Source: an uncultured delta proteobacterium
GTDB lineage: Bacteria > Desulfobacterota > Desulfobulbia > Desulfobulbales > Desulfocapsaceae
Reading direction: 5' to 3'
Assembly: GCA_903875445.1 (NCBI GenBank)
Contig: CAIQWD010000060.1
Span: 1 to 32,646 of the forward strand
DNA: 32,646 nucleotides
Shown: positions 26,101 through 32,646 of the stretch, one piece after another
Layout of the letters: each line of letters starts with the position of its first letter
Numbering within the stretch: the first letter of the stretch is position 1
Translations under genes and position numbers: made by a program
The notes under the pieces: model-generated
What the model saw: only the letters and a program-made list of their open reading frames with translations
Database searches by the model: none
What the model was told of the DNA's origin: nothing

Positions 26101-27567
26101 GTTCAGCACATCGGCGGCGGTATAACCCAGCATGCGTTCCGCGCCGACATTGAAGATCTGGATGACGCCCTTGGCGTCGGTTGCGATACTTGAGAAGTTG
26201 GCACTGTTGAAAATAGCGTTCTGCAAGGCTCCTGCCTTAGCTAGCGCTTCTTCAGCCTGTTTGCGCGCTGTAATATCACGCAAAATGCCGGTAAAGTAGC
26301 GCTGGCCACCCAGCCACATCTCACTTACGGCTATTTCTAGAGGGAAAATACTACCATCCTTGCGTCGTCCTAAGACCTCGCGGCCGAGGCCTACGGCCCG
26401 CGCCTCATCACTGGCACTGTAATACTCAAGAGAACCGTTGCGTTGGTCCCGATCAAGCTCTGGGATCAGCAGGCTGAAGCTTTGTCCTTTCAGTTCTGCT
26501 GCGGTATAGCCGAACATCTGCTCAACAGCCGGGTTAACGGTTTGCACGATGCCGCCATGGGCATGGAGGGTGATGACGCCATCGGCCACGGTATTGAGAA
26601 TTGTCTGGATCAGCGCAGTACTGTCGCGTAAGGCCTGCTGCGCAGCATATTCGGCGGTAACGTCGCGGAACACCAGTACAGCACCGATCACCAGATCGTC
26701 GCGGTCGCGAATCGGTGCACAACTGTCGGCAATATCGCATTCGCTGCCGTCGCGGGCAATCAATACGGTGTGGTTGGCCAGGCCTAGTATTGTGCCATGC
26801 GCTAGGGTTTCCATGACCGGGATAGTTGCCGGTTGGCGGGTCTCTTTGTTGATGATGTTAAAAATCTCGTCCACCGGGCGACCAGCGGCTTCAGCCACAG
26901 TCCAACCAGTGAGTTTTTCGGCAAGAGGATTGAGGAGTGTTACCCGCGCTAATGCATCGGTTGCTATTACCGCATCGCCGATGGAGTTAAGTGTCACCGC
27001 GAGCTTTTCCTCGCTCTCCCGCAAGGTGACGTTGGCCTTCTGCAATTGTTTGTTTGTCTCCTCCTGAATCTCGATTAAATGCCGTCGCTCCGCTTCGATT
27101 TGCGTGCGTGCCGTATTGTCAGTGCCGATCAGCAGATAGCCGATGATGGTCTCCTGCACGTCGCGAAGGGCTGTAACCGACACGACCGCCGGTAAGCGGC
27201 TGCCATCCTTGCGGATATAGGTGAGTTCGTAGATGTCCTCAATGGTGCGCGAGGCCTTAAATACCAAGGCCTCAAAACCCGGCGCAATCGTCGTTTCAAA
27301 TTCGATGCTCAGCGATTCGGCGCGGGCGATCACCTCTTCCGGATCGGAAATGTCGGCCGGGGTGATTTTGTTCAATACTTCGACGGCCAAATACCCCAGC
27401 ATACGTTCGGCCCCGACGTTGAAGATCTGGATAACGCCCTTGGCGTCGGTTGCGATACTTGAGAAGTTGGCGCTGTTGAAAATCGCACTCTGCAGGGCTC
27501 CCGCCTTGAGCAGCACTTCTTCGGAACGTTGCGGCGCGGTGTCGATGGTCGGATTCTTGCTATTCAT
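23182..27567 (-). CDS. Multi-PAS hybrid histidine kinase with two receivers and Hpt
   Basis: This large soluble phosphorelay kinase has 1461 residues from ATG 27567; a TTG at 27645 would add 26 residues but overlaps the upstream gene. In order it has five PAS domains (about 21-158, 188-310, 320-435, 444-581, 595-710), HisKA with His745 ([15 protein letters not shown]), an ATPase domain ([21 protein letters not shown]), receiver 1 with Asp1035 ([13 protein letters not shown]), receiver 2 with Asp1179 ([13 protein letters not shown]) and an Hpt domain with His1326 ([11 protein letters not shown]). The N-box reads [11 protein letters not shown], with Thr where Lys is usual. PAS1 and PAS4 are near copies. 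No membrane segment is present, so the signal is cytoplasmic. Phosphate would flow His-Asp-His to a partner receiver; the regulator encoded next (115 bases on) is the natural acceptor. Confidence 0.93.
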   Translation of the reverse strand: MNSKNPTIDTAPQRSEEVLLKAGALQSAIFNSANFSSIATDAKGVIQIFNVGAERMLGYLAVEVLNKITPADISDPEEVIARAESLSIEFETTIAPGFEALVFKASRTIEDIYELTYIRKDGSRLPAVVSVTALRDVQETIIGYLLIGTDNTARTQIEAERRHLIEIQEETNKQLQKANVTLRESEEKLAVTLNSIGDAVIATDALARVTLLNPLAEKLTGWTVAEAAGRPVDEIFNIINKETRQPATIPVMETLAHGTILGLANHTVLIARDGSECDIADSCAPIRDRDDLVIGAVLVFRDVTAEYAAQQALRDSTALIQTILNTVADGVITLHAHGGIVQTVNPAVEQMFGYTAAELKGQSFSLLIPELDRDQRNGSLEYYSASDEARAVGLGREVLGRRKDGSIFPLEIAVSEMWLGGQRYFTGILRDITARKQAEEALAKAGALQNAIFNSANFSSIATDAKGVIQIFNVGAERMLGYTAADVLNIITPADISDPQELITRAQALSLELGTSITPGFEALVFKASRGIEDIYELTYIRKDGSRFPAVVSVTALRDEENAIIGYLLIGTDNTARKEIEAEQQKLSQRLRDHQFYTRSLFESNIDALMTTDPFGIITDVNKQTEALTDCTRDELIGAPLKKYFTDPERAEAGIKLVLSEKKVTNYELTARTRDGRETVVSLNATTFYDRDRILQGVFTAARDVTERKIMDQVLEEKTTELEKAKAAAENANLAKSDFLSNMSHEIRTPMNAIVGMSHLALKTELTPRQRDYIQKIKVSSRHLLSIINDILDFSKIEEGQLTIEHTEFELEKVLDNVANLIAEKASAKGLELIFDVDKNVPDKLIGDPLRLGQILINYTNNAVTFTDHGEIDIVIRLREQTDEDVLIYCAVRDTGSGLTEEQVGRLFQRFSQADTSTTREFGGTGLGLAISKKLTELMGGEVGVESEPGKGSTFWFTARLGKGLGEQRNLTISADLHGKRVLVVDDNESASQVLGEMLHNMSFSVDQAESGKEALSAVERAEKQGKPYEIVFLDWQMPGMDGNETARQISKLPLGHMPHIIMVTAYGREEVIQGAEDAGIENVLIKPVNGSVLFDNVVRILGGAVDGLPVACDASTDSYELLDTIKGSRILLVEDNDLNQEVATELLCDAGFLVDLAKNGKIALEKIRAVDYDIVLMDMQMPVMDGQTAVREIRRDPRFKNLPVVAMTANVTQNDRDLCLAAGMNDHVAKPIEPEKLWQALLKWISPHDRMAIAPEAQPHKVPDVILPSGIDDLDTVIGLSRMLGKKRLYLSILRKFVAGQKDTMAEILMALDGNLLSTAGRLAHTLKGVSGTIGATNLQGLAERLEAAIKNGRPREEIDARLEELKMPLAHLLSQLEQQLPKECPTINTIIPEQLRAVCAKLTAMLADDDAEAVDVLETHAILLSAAFPKHYRLIDESIRRFDFDTALAALATATETSA
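25825..26238 (-). repeat. PAS4-coding copy of an internal duplication
   Basis: This stretch codes for PAS4 plus its leading [10 protein letters not shown] helix. It pairs with 27094-27507, offset 1269 bases (423 codons), with about 23 amino-acid differences over 140 residues by eye. Long DNA identities remain, for example around CTTGGCGTCGGTTGCGATAC (26172 and 27441). Confidence 0.8.
27094..27507 (-). repeat. PAS1-coding copy of an internal duplication
   Basis: Partner of 25825-26238. Both copies include [19 protein letters not shown] and YIRKDGSR, the second being the usual end-strand motif of PAS_9/PAS_4 type domains. PAS2 and PAS3, which lie between, are unlike them. Confidence 0.8.
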
Positions 27568-27626
27568 AGAGAAAGCCTGCACTGTAATGGAATTGTTATA
27601 TGATTTGGTATCGGATGCGGCCGGGA

Positions 27627-28757
27627 TCAGCGATTTTTTCTCCAACGCAAAACAAACCGCAAACCTTCTTGCGCCACTCTTTTCCCTTCGAGTTGGTAGA
27701 AAATGGCAAAATTCAAAGCATTTATTGCGTCAATGTTGTGCTCTTTCTCATTCTGAAAAGGCGAAGTACTCATTATTTCCTGAAAAATGGCTTTAAATTC
27801 CAGCAACCTATTTTTCTTAAATAATTGCTGCAGGGTTTTGCTCTCGGTTTTATCTATATTCAATTCTCCGAGACGTTTGCCGAAATAAATGAGTGTCCGA
27901 CGGGTAACCTTCACACCAAAGATCTCTTCAAGATGCGCCTCAATGGTCGATGTCGAACGTCCAGAGGTATCATTCACTTCCGTGGGGGAAGTAAGGGGCC
28001 TGTTGTCCCGGGGAATGGCAGCTTTTCCTTTGACCTTGGGACCTTTGATGAGGGTATAGGCCTCCGCCGAGCGGCACAGGTACTCCGCCTGATGCGCAGC
28101 AACCTGGAGGTAAGCGCTTAAATTATAAAAACCGGCATGGATATGCTCGGGCAATTTTAAACCGCTTCGACTGAGTACATATCGGTATTTGTGGTCAATT
28201 TCGCTCCACGCCTCTTCGAGAATCGTCCGCAACTGCAACTCCACCTGAAGTTGTTTTAATTCCGCTGGGGCATCGCAGTTTTCACCTAATTGTATCTGAT
28301 AATGGATGGAAGAGTATCCGGTATATCGCAGATCCGTGCCGTCCTCAATTGACTGACCAGGGGCAGTCGGAAGAATGAAGGATTTTTTCTGATCCGGGCC
28401 TTGGATAAAATGAATGATATTTTCTTCGAATAAAAGTTTGAGATAGGCCTCAATTTTCCCAACATCTGAAAGGCGCAGACAGATTATTCTTACTCCCAGG
28501 AGATCACCGATGCACTCTTGATAATTTTTTTTGGTAATGGGTTGCAATCCTTTCTCAAACCGGGCGATGTTCAGTTTAGTGATTTTCTCAATAAGGCGCA
28601 GTTCATCTTTGAGGCGATATATAATGGTATGCAGGCTTTCTTTTGGCGTAGAAGGATCGTCCTGGATCAGATTGACAATATATGTTGCAAGTCTTTTATA
28701 TTTTTCTTTTTCCTGCAAAAATGCAATGAGGATTGCTTCTTTCTGGCGTTTCTTCAT
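27627..28757 (-). CDS. RelA/SpoT-like (p)ppGpp synthetase, synthetase-only form
   Basis: A 376-residue protein with the RelA/SpoT nucleotidyltransferase domain at about 40-200, which in the family makes (p)ppGpp or pppGpp from ATP and GTP/GDP. Visible motifs are YRLK (47-50) at the substrate-binding helix, DLLGVRI with metal ligand Asp85, TGYSSIHYQI with Tyr148 for guanine stacking, and VELQLRTILEEAW with Glu173. It has no HD hydrolase, TGS or ACT domain; instead about 175 C-terminal residues of unknown type follow, predicted mostly helical (LEEIFGVKVTRRTLIYFGKRL). AGGAG about ten bases before ATG 28757 favours this start over ATG 28778. It starts 22 bases after the CheB-CheR stop, inside a signalling operon. 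Synthetase activity is inferred from motifs only. Confidence 0.85.
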   Translation of the reverse strand: MKKRQKEAILIAFLQEKEKYKRLATYIVNLIQDDPSTPKESLHTIIYRLKDELRLIEKITKLNIARFEKGLQPITKKNYQECIGDLLGVRIICLRLSDVGKIEAYLKLLFEENIIHFIQGPDQKKSFILPTAPGQSIEDGTDLRYTGYSSIHYQIQLGENCDAPAELKQLQVELQLRTILEEAWSEIDHKYRYVLSRSGLKLPEHIHAGFYNLSAYLQVAAHQAEYLCRSAEAYTLIKGPKVKGKAAIPRDNRPLTSPTEVNDTSGRSTSTIEAHLEEIFGVKVTRRTLIYFGKRLGELNIDKTESKTLQQLFKKNRLLEFKAIFQEIMSTSPFQNEKEHNIDAINALNFAIFYQLEGKRVAQEGLRFVLRWRKNR

Positions 28758-28779
28758 ATGCCCATCTCCTGAATACATC

Positions 28780-31374
28780 TTAATTGCCGCCTGGCTCCAG
28801 GTCCTGCTCGGTCAAAGCATCGTCGGTATTACGCCCAGCCACAGCCAGGCGTAGCAGATTATTGGCTTTATGCAGCGCCTCCTGTGCTCTCTTGGTATCA
28901 GTGATGTCAACAAAGGCGAGCACCACGCCCTCAACGACATTGTCAAGGGTTCGGTAGGGTCGGATGCGCAGTATGTAGCAACTGCCTTCTCTTGCCTGAA
29001 CTTCGATTTCTTTGGGAACCAGCGTGTCGAGCACAGCCTGGGTGTCTGCTGCCAGTCTCTCGTAACCCACCAAATTGGAGACCATGTGATTTAAGGGTCT
29101 TCCCATATCACTCTGGATCAGGTTGATGATGCCGGTAGCATTGGGGGTGAAGCGTAGAATGCGGAGGCTGTTGTCCAGGAAGATGGTGGCAATTCCGGTG
29201 CCGGCCAGCAGGTTGTTCATGTCGTTATTGGCGCGCGACAAATCGGCGACCTTGGTTTGCAGCTCAGAGTTGACAGTGGCCAGTTCCTCGTTGATCGATT
29301 GCATTTCCTCCTTGGATGTCTCCAGTTCTTCGTTGGTGGATTGCAATTCTTCGTTGACCGACTGCATCTCTTCATTCGTTGATTTGAATTCTTCATTGGC
29401 GGTCTGGAGGTATTCTTCCAGTGCCCACAATTCCTGTCTGAGCGTCGCGATGCGAGCGTTTTCTCTGGACACTTCAGAGCCTCCGGACGCAGTTATCCCT
29501 TCGTCACCATCCATGAGGTCGGCCTGTTGTCCAAGGTTGCCATTGAAGGCCAATGCCTCCTCTAAGATGACCAGGAAAAGCGTAGTCGCGGTCCTTTCGG
29601 TATTTCGATCTTGTGCATCGCAGACAGGGTTAGGGCGGGAAGCCAGCGGGCAGATAGTCAGGTTGACCGCAGTAAAATTACCATTGGTTTTGACCAGCAA
29701 ACCAGTACGGCTGACGATTTCCTTGTCTTGCACGGCTTTGTTCAGGCCGACAGCCAGTTCCCGTCGCAAGCCTTCGCGGGCCATATTGAGGATGTTGTTG
29801 ACGCCGATCTCACCCTGGGCAGGCTCCAGGTACATCCCGGTGCGGCCATGGAGATAGAGGATATCACCGTTGCTCTTGACGAGTGCTCCGGTTGGGGCGA
29901 TCTGACGCAAGAGTGCCTGTTCCGTCAGGTCCCGCAGCGACAGCTTTCCGGCGGTGACTGTCCTGCCTGTTACCAGTGGAAGCCCTTTCTGCCTAGCCGC
30001 CAAGGGTGAGATAAAGCGCCCAGGGCCGACATGCTGTGCGCCGTGTACATCCGCCTCGCGGCTATAGAGTTTCAATTGACTATCCAGGGTTACAAAAAGA
30101 TGAGAAAAGTCGTTAATCGTCTCGGAGGTTCCCAAGAAGAGAAATCCGCCGGGATTTAACGCATAGTGGAAGAGGGGAATGAGCTTTTTCTGCAAATCCC
30201 CACCCATATAGATCATGAGGTTCCGGCAACTTATGAGATCGAGTTTCGAGAGGGGCGGATCTTTGATGACATCTTGTTCGGAAAAAATCAGGAGTTCGCG
30301 AATGTTTTTGTGAATGCGGTAGGTGCGGCCATCGGGCTCGAGTGTAAAAAAACGCGCCAATCGTTCCGGCGATAGAGAGTCTGCTATTCCGCTCGGATAA
30401 ATACCTGCCCGTGCCGTAGCAATTGCCTGGCTGTCAATATCGGTAGCGAAGATAAGCACTTTGAAGTTCGTCTTCAACTTCTCAAGGCCCTCCTGTAAGA
30501 GAATGGCAAGGGAGTAAGCCTCTTCGCCGGTGGAACATCCCGGTGACCATACGCGAATCACGCCGCCCACAGGTTTACCGGCAAAGAGCCGGGGAAGGAT
30601 TTTCTCCTCAAGTGCCTTAAAGGCTTGCGGATCACGAAAGAAACTGGTCGCACCGATCAACAACGCCTCACTCTCTGCCGGGTTTTGCTGCAGATACTTG
30701 ATAAGTTGGGCCGGCATCTCGGCCGGCTGAAGCTTATAGTCAACCAGACCCGTGCCGATAGCGCTGCGTGGCATGCCGTCAAACTCTGCGGAATCAGGGA
30801 GTTGAGCCATAACCATGCCGCCCTCGCCCTTGATGGCCCGCACGCCCTCCGTACCATCACTGCCGGTTCCGGAGAGCACGATACAGATCGCCCGTTCATG
30901 TTGGTCTCGGGCCAGAGAACGGAAGAAGAAGTTAATCGGCAGGCGATGACCCCGGGGCGCGACGGGTTCCAATAATTGCAGCCTGCCGCCGAAAAAGGCC
31001 ATGTCGCGACCCGGCGGGATGATATAGACACAATTGGTCTGTACCGTCATGCCATCCTTAACCTCGAAGACCTGCATGTGCGTATAACTCTGGATGAGGT
31101 CGGCGAGGATACTCTTATGATCCGGGGCCAGATGCTGCACCAGGACAAAGGCCATGCCAGGCTCGGTATCAACGGGCATGGCGGCGAAGAAGGCCTCAAA
31201 GGCCGCCAGCCCGCCGGCCGATGCGCCGATACCGACAATGGAAAAACCGGCAGCGGGTTTTTTCGCAGGTTGTTGCATTGTTACTACTTTGCCAACTCTT
31301 TTTCGCACTTGCTTTGTCCCGAGATCAGGTGTCTCTATCGGTGCCTTTGTACTGTCTTTTTTTCTAACCGCCAT
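28780..31374 (-). CDS. CheB-CheR fusion with coiled coil and PAS, lacking the CheR N-terminal domain
   Basis: This 864-residue signalling protein has a CheB methylesterase domain (about 42-215) with Ser52, His81 and Asp173 in place, and a CheR methyltransferase core (about 238-440; SPGCSTGEEAYSLA for S-adenosylmethionine, DLISCRNLMIYM). Between them the expected CheR N-terminal helical domain is missing: PAEMPAQLI runs straight into KYLQQNPAE at residues 225-226. A PAS-like region, a long heptad coil (NEEFKSTNEEMQSVNEELQ and on, coded near 29256-29410) and a PAS domain follow, and the protein stops in what looks like the next PAS start (RLAVAGRNTDDALTEQDLE). GGAGG precedes ATG 31374. A sigma-70-type promoter lies at 31411-31438. 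Such fusions sense signals through PAS and often signal to kinases; true chemotaxis genes are absent nearby. Confidence 0.92.
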   Translation of the reverse strand: MAVRKKDSTKAPIETPDLGTKQVRKRVGKVVTMQQPAKKPAAGFSIVGIGASAGGLAAFEAFFAAMPVDTEPGMAFVLVQHLAPDHKSILADLIQSYTHMQVFEVKDGMTVQTNCVYIIPPGRDMAFFGGRLQLLEPVAPRGHRLPINFFFRSLARDQHERAICIVLSGTGSDGTEGVRAIKGEGGMVMAQLPDSAEFDGMPRSAIGTGLVDYKLQPAEMPAQLIKYLQQNPAESEALLIGATSFFRDPQAFKALEEKILPRLFAGKPVGGVIRVWSPGCSTGEEAYSLAILLQEGLEKLKTNFKVLIFATDIDSQAIATARAGIYPSGIADSLSPERLARFFTLEPDGRTYRIHKNIRELLIFSEQDVIKDPPLSKLDLISCRNLMIYMGGDLQKKLIPLFHYALNPGGFLFLGTSETINDFSHLFVTLDSQLKLYSREADVHGAQHVGPGRFISPLAARQKGLPLVTGRTVTAGKLSLRDLTEQALLRQIAPTGALVKSNGDILYLHGRTGMYLEPAQGEIGVNNILNMAREGLRRELAVGLNKAVQDKEIVSRTGLLVKTNGNFTAVNLTICPLASRPNPVCDAQDRNTERTATTLFLVILEEALAFNGNLGQQADLMDGDEGITASGGSEVSRENARIATLRQELWALEEYLQTANEEFKSTNEEMQSVNEELQSTNEELETSKEEMQSINEELATVNSELQTKVADLSRANNDMNNLLAGTGIATIFLDNSLRILRFTPNATGIINLIQSDMGRPLNHMVSNLVGYERLAADTQAVLDTLVPKEIEVQAREGSCYILRIRPYRTLDNVVEGVVLAFVDITDTKRAQEALHKANNLLRLAVAGRNTDDALTEQDLEPGGN

Positions 31375-31410
31375 GATGGCCTCCGATGCCGATGCTGCAC
31401 GGACAAGCTT

Positions 31411-31438
31411 TTTATATTGAGCTAGCTGAATTTTTCAA
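31411..31438 (-). promoter_or_regulatory. Sigma-70-type promoter of the signalling operon
   Basis: On the minus strand TTGAAA (31438-31433), a 16-base spacer and TATAAA (31416-31411), each box one base off consensus. The start site would fall near 31404, about 30 bases before ATG 31374, which leaves room for GGAGG. The whole gap 31375-31448 is this promoter and leader. Confidence 0.6.
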
Positions 31439-31448
31439 CGTTAAATTT

Positions 31449-31670
31449 TTATGCTTTTTTGCTACCGACAACCAGCAGCACAATACCACCGACGAGGGCA
31501 ATTGCCCCAACAATCGGAGGCAACGGCAGCGTTCTGGTTTTCTCGGTGGTCACTTTCAGCGGACCGATATCGACGACTTTTTCTCTCGTCGTATAGTTGA
31601 AACCTTCATAGCCTAAGGCGAGAATACCAAGAGCGATGAGCATGATGGCAAGCAGTATGGTTGGTTTCAT
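31449..31670 (-). CDS. Small two-segment membrane protein, DUF3185-like
   Basis: Seventy-three residues: a membrane segment (MKPTILLAIMLIALGILALG), then a polar loop with YTTREKVVDIGPLKVTTEKT, and a second segment ending VLLVVGSKKA. The layout and the REKVVD-x-GPL-x-V motif match small proteins annotated DUF3185, of unknown function, often next to BON and stress genes. AAAGGAG about eight bases before ATG 31670 is a strong ribosome site. It follows the BON gene by 38 bases on the same strand, much as the DUF3309 gene follows the other BON gene, so each BON protein has a small membrane partner. I am sure it is a gene; the family name is less certain. Confidence 0.8.
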   Translation of the reverse strand: MKPTILLAIMLIALGILALGYEGFNYTTREKVVDIGPLKVTTEKTRTLPLPPIVGAIALVGGIVLLVVGSKKA

Positions 31671-31708
31671 TTGGTTCTCCTTTCTCTATGGGACTAATTA
31701 GTTATCGG

Positions 31709-32500
31709 CTATATTTCCTTGACGGTCATGTTGTTGACTACTACCTTTACTCCGTAAACGTCGCTCACCACCTGAGTGACGAGATCCTTTTCGGCTGCAT
31801 TCCTGGCCATGCCGCCGAGATTGACCAGACCATCATTCGTCTCAACAAGGGTATTGATGGCGCTGGTCGAGCGATGGTACAGTAATGTCATTTTGACCAG
31901 GCCGGTGATAGATGCGTCGTCAACTTTTTCACCTATGACACCTATCCTTTGGCCCATCGTTTGTTCTTTTGGCTTTATTGCGGCAGCAGACACAGTCATC
32001 TCATTTTTTACTTCTTTGACGCCCTTCACATCCTTGGCGTATTCGGTCGCCAAATCCATTTGGGCTGAACTGTTGGCGTGACCGTGCAAGGTGACAACGC
32101 CATCTTTCACGACCACTTCAGTTTCAAAAGCATCCGCGTTCCGATGGAGCAAAAGGGTCGATTGCACTTTGGTGACGAGCAACGTGTCCAGGTTTGCAGT
32201 AGGGACTTCAGGCTTTTCTTCTAATTTATTGTTAACGCTTGTCACTCCGGGGAGGTTTGCCACAGTCTCCTCGGCCAGTGTTTTGTGGGATTTATCGGAA
32301 ACAGTCCCGGTCAAGGTGGCAACGCCATCCTTTGACTGAATGGTAATGCCATCGTCTTTGAGAAAGGTTTTGAACACATATGATTCTTTGGCTGTGGATT
32401 CGATACGCTCATCCATCCCGGAGGCGTACAGAGGTGAGTTGACAAAGGACAAGAAAACTACGGTGATAATCAGTGCTACTTGAGGAAGATTTTTTTTCAT
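31709..32500 (-). CDS. Periplasmic triple-BON-domain protein, second copy
   Basis: A 263-residue paralogue of the protein at 1901-2686, with the same signal peptide layout (MKKNLPQVALIITVVF, ending SPLYA), the same start of the mature protein (DERIESTAKESYVFKTFLKDD) and three BON domains at about 29-95, 105-172 and 192-262. The central strands read GVATLTG, GVVTLHG and GLVNLGG; in the third, the T of VTL is replaced by N. It has AAAGGA about 14 bases before ATG 32500, a long spacing. It probably forms a two-gene unit with the small membrane protein downstream. Its upstream region (32501-32646) lacks the full sigma-54 element seen before the other copy, so the two are likely regulated differently. 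Confidence 0.9.
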   Translation of the reverse strand: MKKNLPQVALIITVVFLSFVNSPLYASGMDERIESTAKESYVFKTFLKDDGITIQSKDGVATLTGTVSDKSHKTLAEETVANLPGVTSVNNKLEEKPEVPTANLDTLLVTKVQSTLLLHRNADAFETEVVVKDGVVTLHGHANSSAQMDLATEYAKDVKGVKEVKNEMTVSAAAIKPKEQTMGQRIGVIGEKVDDASITGLVKMTLLYHRSTSAINTLVETNDGLVNLGGMARNAAEKDLVTQVVSDVYGVKVVVNNMTVKEI

Positions 32501-32521
32501 ATGGATTTATCGTGTCCTTTC

Positions 32522-32542
32522 GGCAAGCCTGCCTATCTTGCC
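32522..32542 (-). promoter_or_regulatory. Leader hairpin before the second BON gene
   Basis: GGCAAG (32522-32527) and CTTGCC (32537-32542) pair around nine bases, 21 bases upstream of ATG 32500. It could affect translation. No clear promoter is visible between here and the window end. Confidence 0.3.
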
Positions 32543-32646
32543 AGAACAATAGCTGGTAAAGTCCGGTGGGGGAGTAGGTGCTGGATCTCGTTCAACAAGC
32601 GGGAGATGTGAAGTTTTCCTTATAATTCCAGGGCAACCAACCTCGC

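Noticed and set aside
29256-29410. DNA-level short tandem repeat (TTCTTCGTTG-like units)
   Set aside because: The repetition follows from the heptad coiled coil of the fusion protein (NEELQS-type repeats) and is normal for the family.
28780-31374. Chemotaxis operon
   Set aside because: CheB and CheR domains are present, but no CheA, CheW, CheY alone or receptor gene is in the window; the fusion with PAS points to general signalling.
32585-32646. A third copy of the sigma-54-like promoter before the minus-strand BON gene
   Set aside because: The minus strand shows GTTGG, CCTGG and AATTATAAG, which echo the flanks of the other copies, but the -24/-12 spacing and the TTGAA box are missing.
1-32646. 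CRISPR arrays, tRNA or rRNA genes, insertion-sequence transposases, prophage genes
   Set aside because: Looked for on both strands by eye; no spaced direct repeats, cloverleaf-like sequence or transposase/integrase motif was found.

Overview
The window reads as bacterial chromosome from a Gram-negative organism. It has lipoprotein signals, an outer-membrane efflux factor, periplasmic BON proteins and two sigma-54 activators. Long PAS/receiver/Hpt kinases, a CheB-CheR-PAS fusion, sigma-54 activators and paired BON genes together suggest a Desulfobacterota-type (former Deltaproteobacteria) genome. That placement is inference from gene style only; no rRNA or tRNA gene was seen.

Layout. (1) 1-4212, plus strand: a sigma-54 activator whose PAS domain is frame-disrupted at its 5' end, then a three-BON periplasmic protein behind a sigma-54-like promoter, a 52-residue DUF3309-type membrane peptide and an AI-2E/PerM-type permease. 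(2) 4468-8090: a translationally coupled pair of ABC half-exporters, the first with a degenerate ATPase site. (3) 8340-15902: a block that looks more GC-rich, with a NodT-type outer-membrane factor, a MacA-like adaptor, a split MacB (ATPase plus permease) and an MgtA-type P-type ATPase. Related palindromes lie on both sides of this block (8131-8165 and 15905-15957). (4) 16049-19420: a second copy of the sigma-54-like promoter, a truncated BON gene, a frameshifted glycine-zipper stress-type gene, a phospholipase-D-type lipoprotein and an unrecognised exported protein. (5) 31374 down to 19528, minus strand: a probable five-gene signalling operon made of a CheB-CheR-PAS fusion, a synthetase-only RelA/SpoT-like protein, a multi-PAS hybrid kinase with two receivers and an Hpt domain, a receiver-sigma-54 activator and a PAS kinase with a C-terminal receiver. 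A good sigma-70-type promoter precedes it. (6) 32500-31449, minus strand: a second three-BON protein and a small membrane protein.

The simplest functional reading is an envelope-stress locus. A long phosphorelay, with an alarmone synthetase built into its operon, feeds a sigma-54 activator, and sigma-54-like promoters stand before BON-type envelope proteins. Transporters and a lipid-acting enzyme lie between. The two activators are close paralogues, as are the two intact BON proteins, so part of the locus probably arose by duplication. Several genes show damage or remodelling: two apparent single-base indels in short runs, one BON gene with stops, and one in-frame loss of a CheR subdomain. 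The strongest candidate for something undescribed is the minus-strand signalling operon combined with the duplicated sigma-54 promoters.
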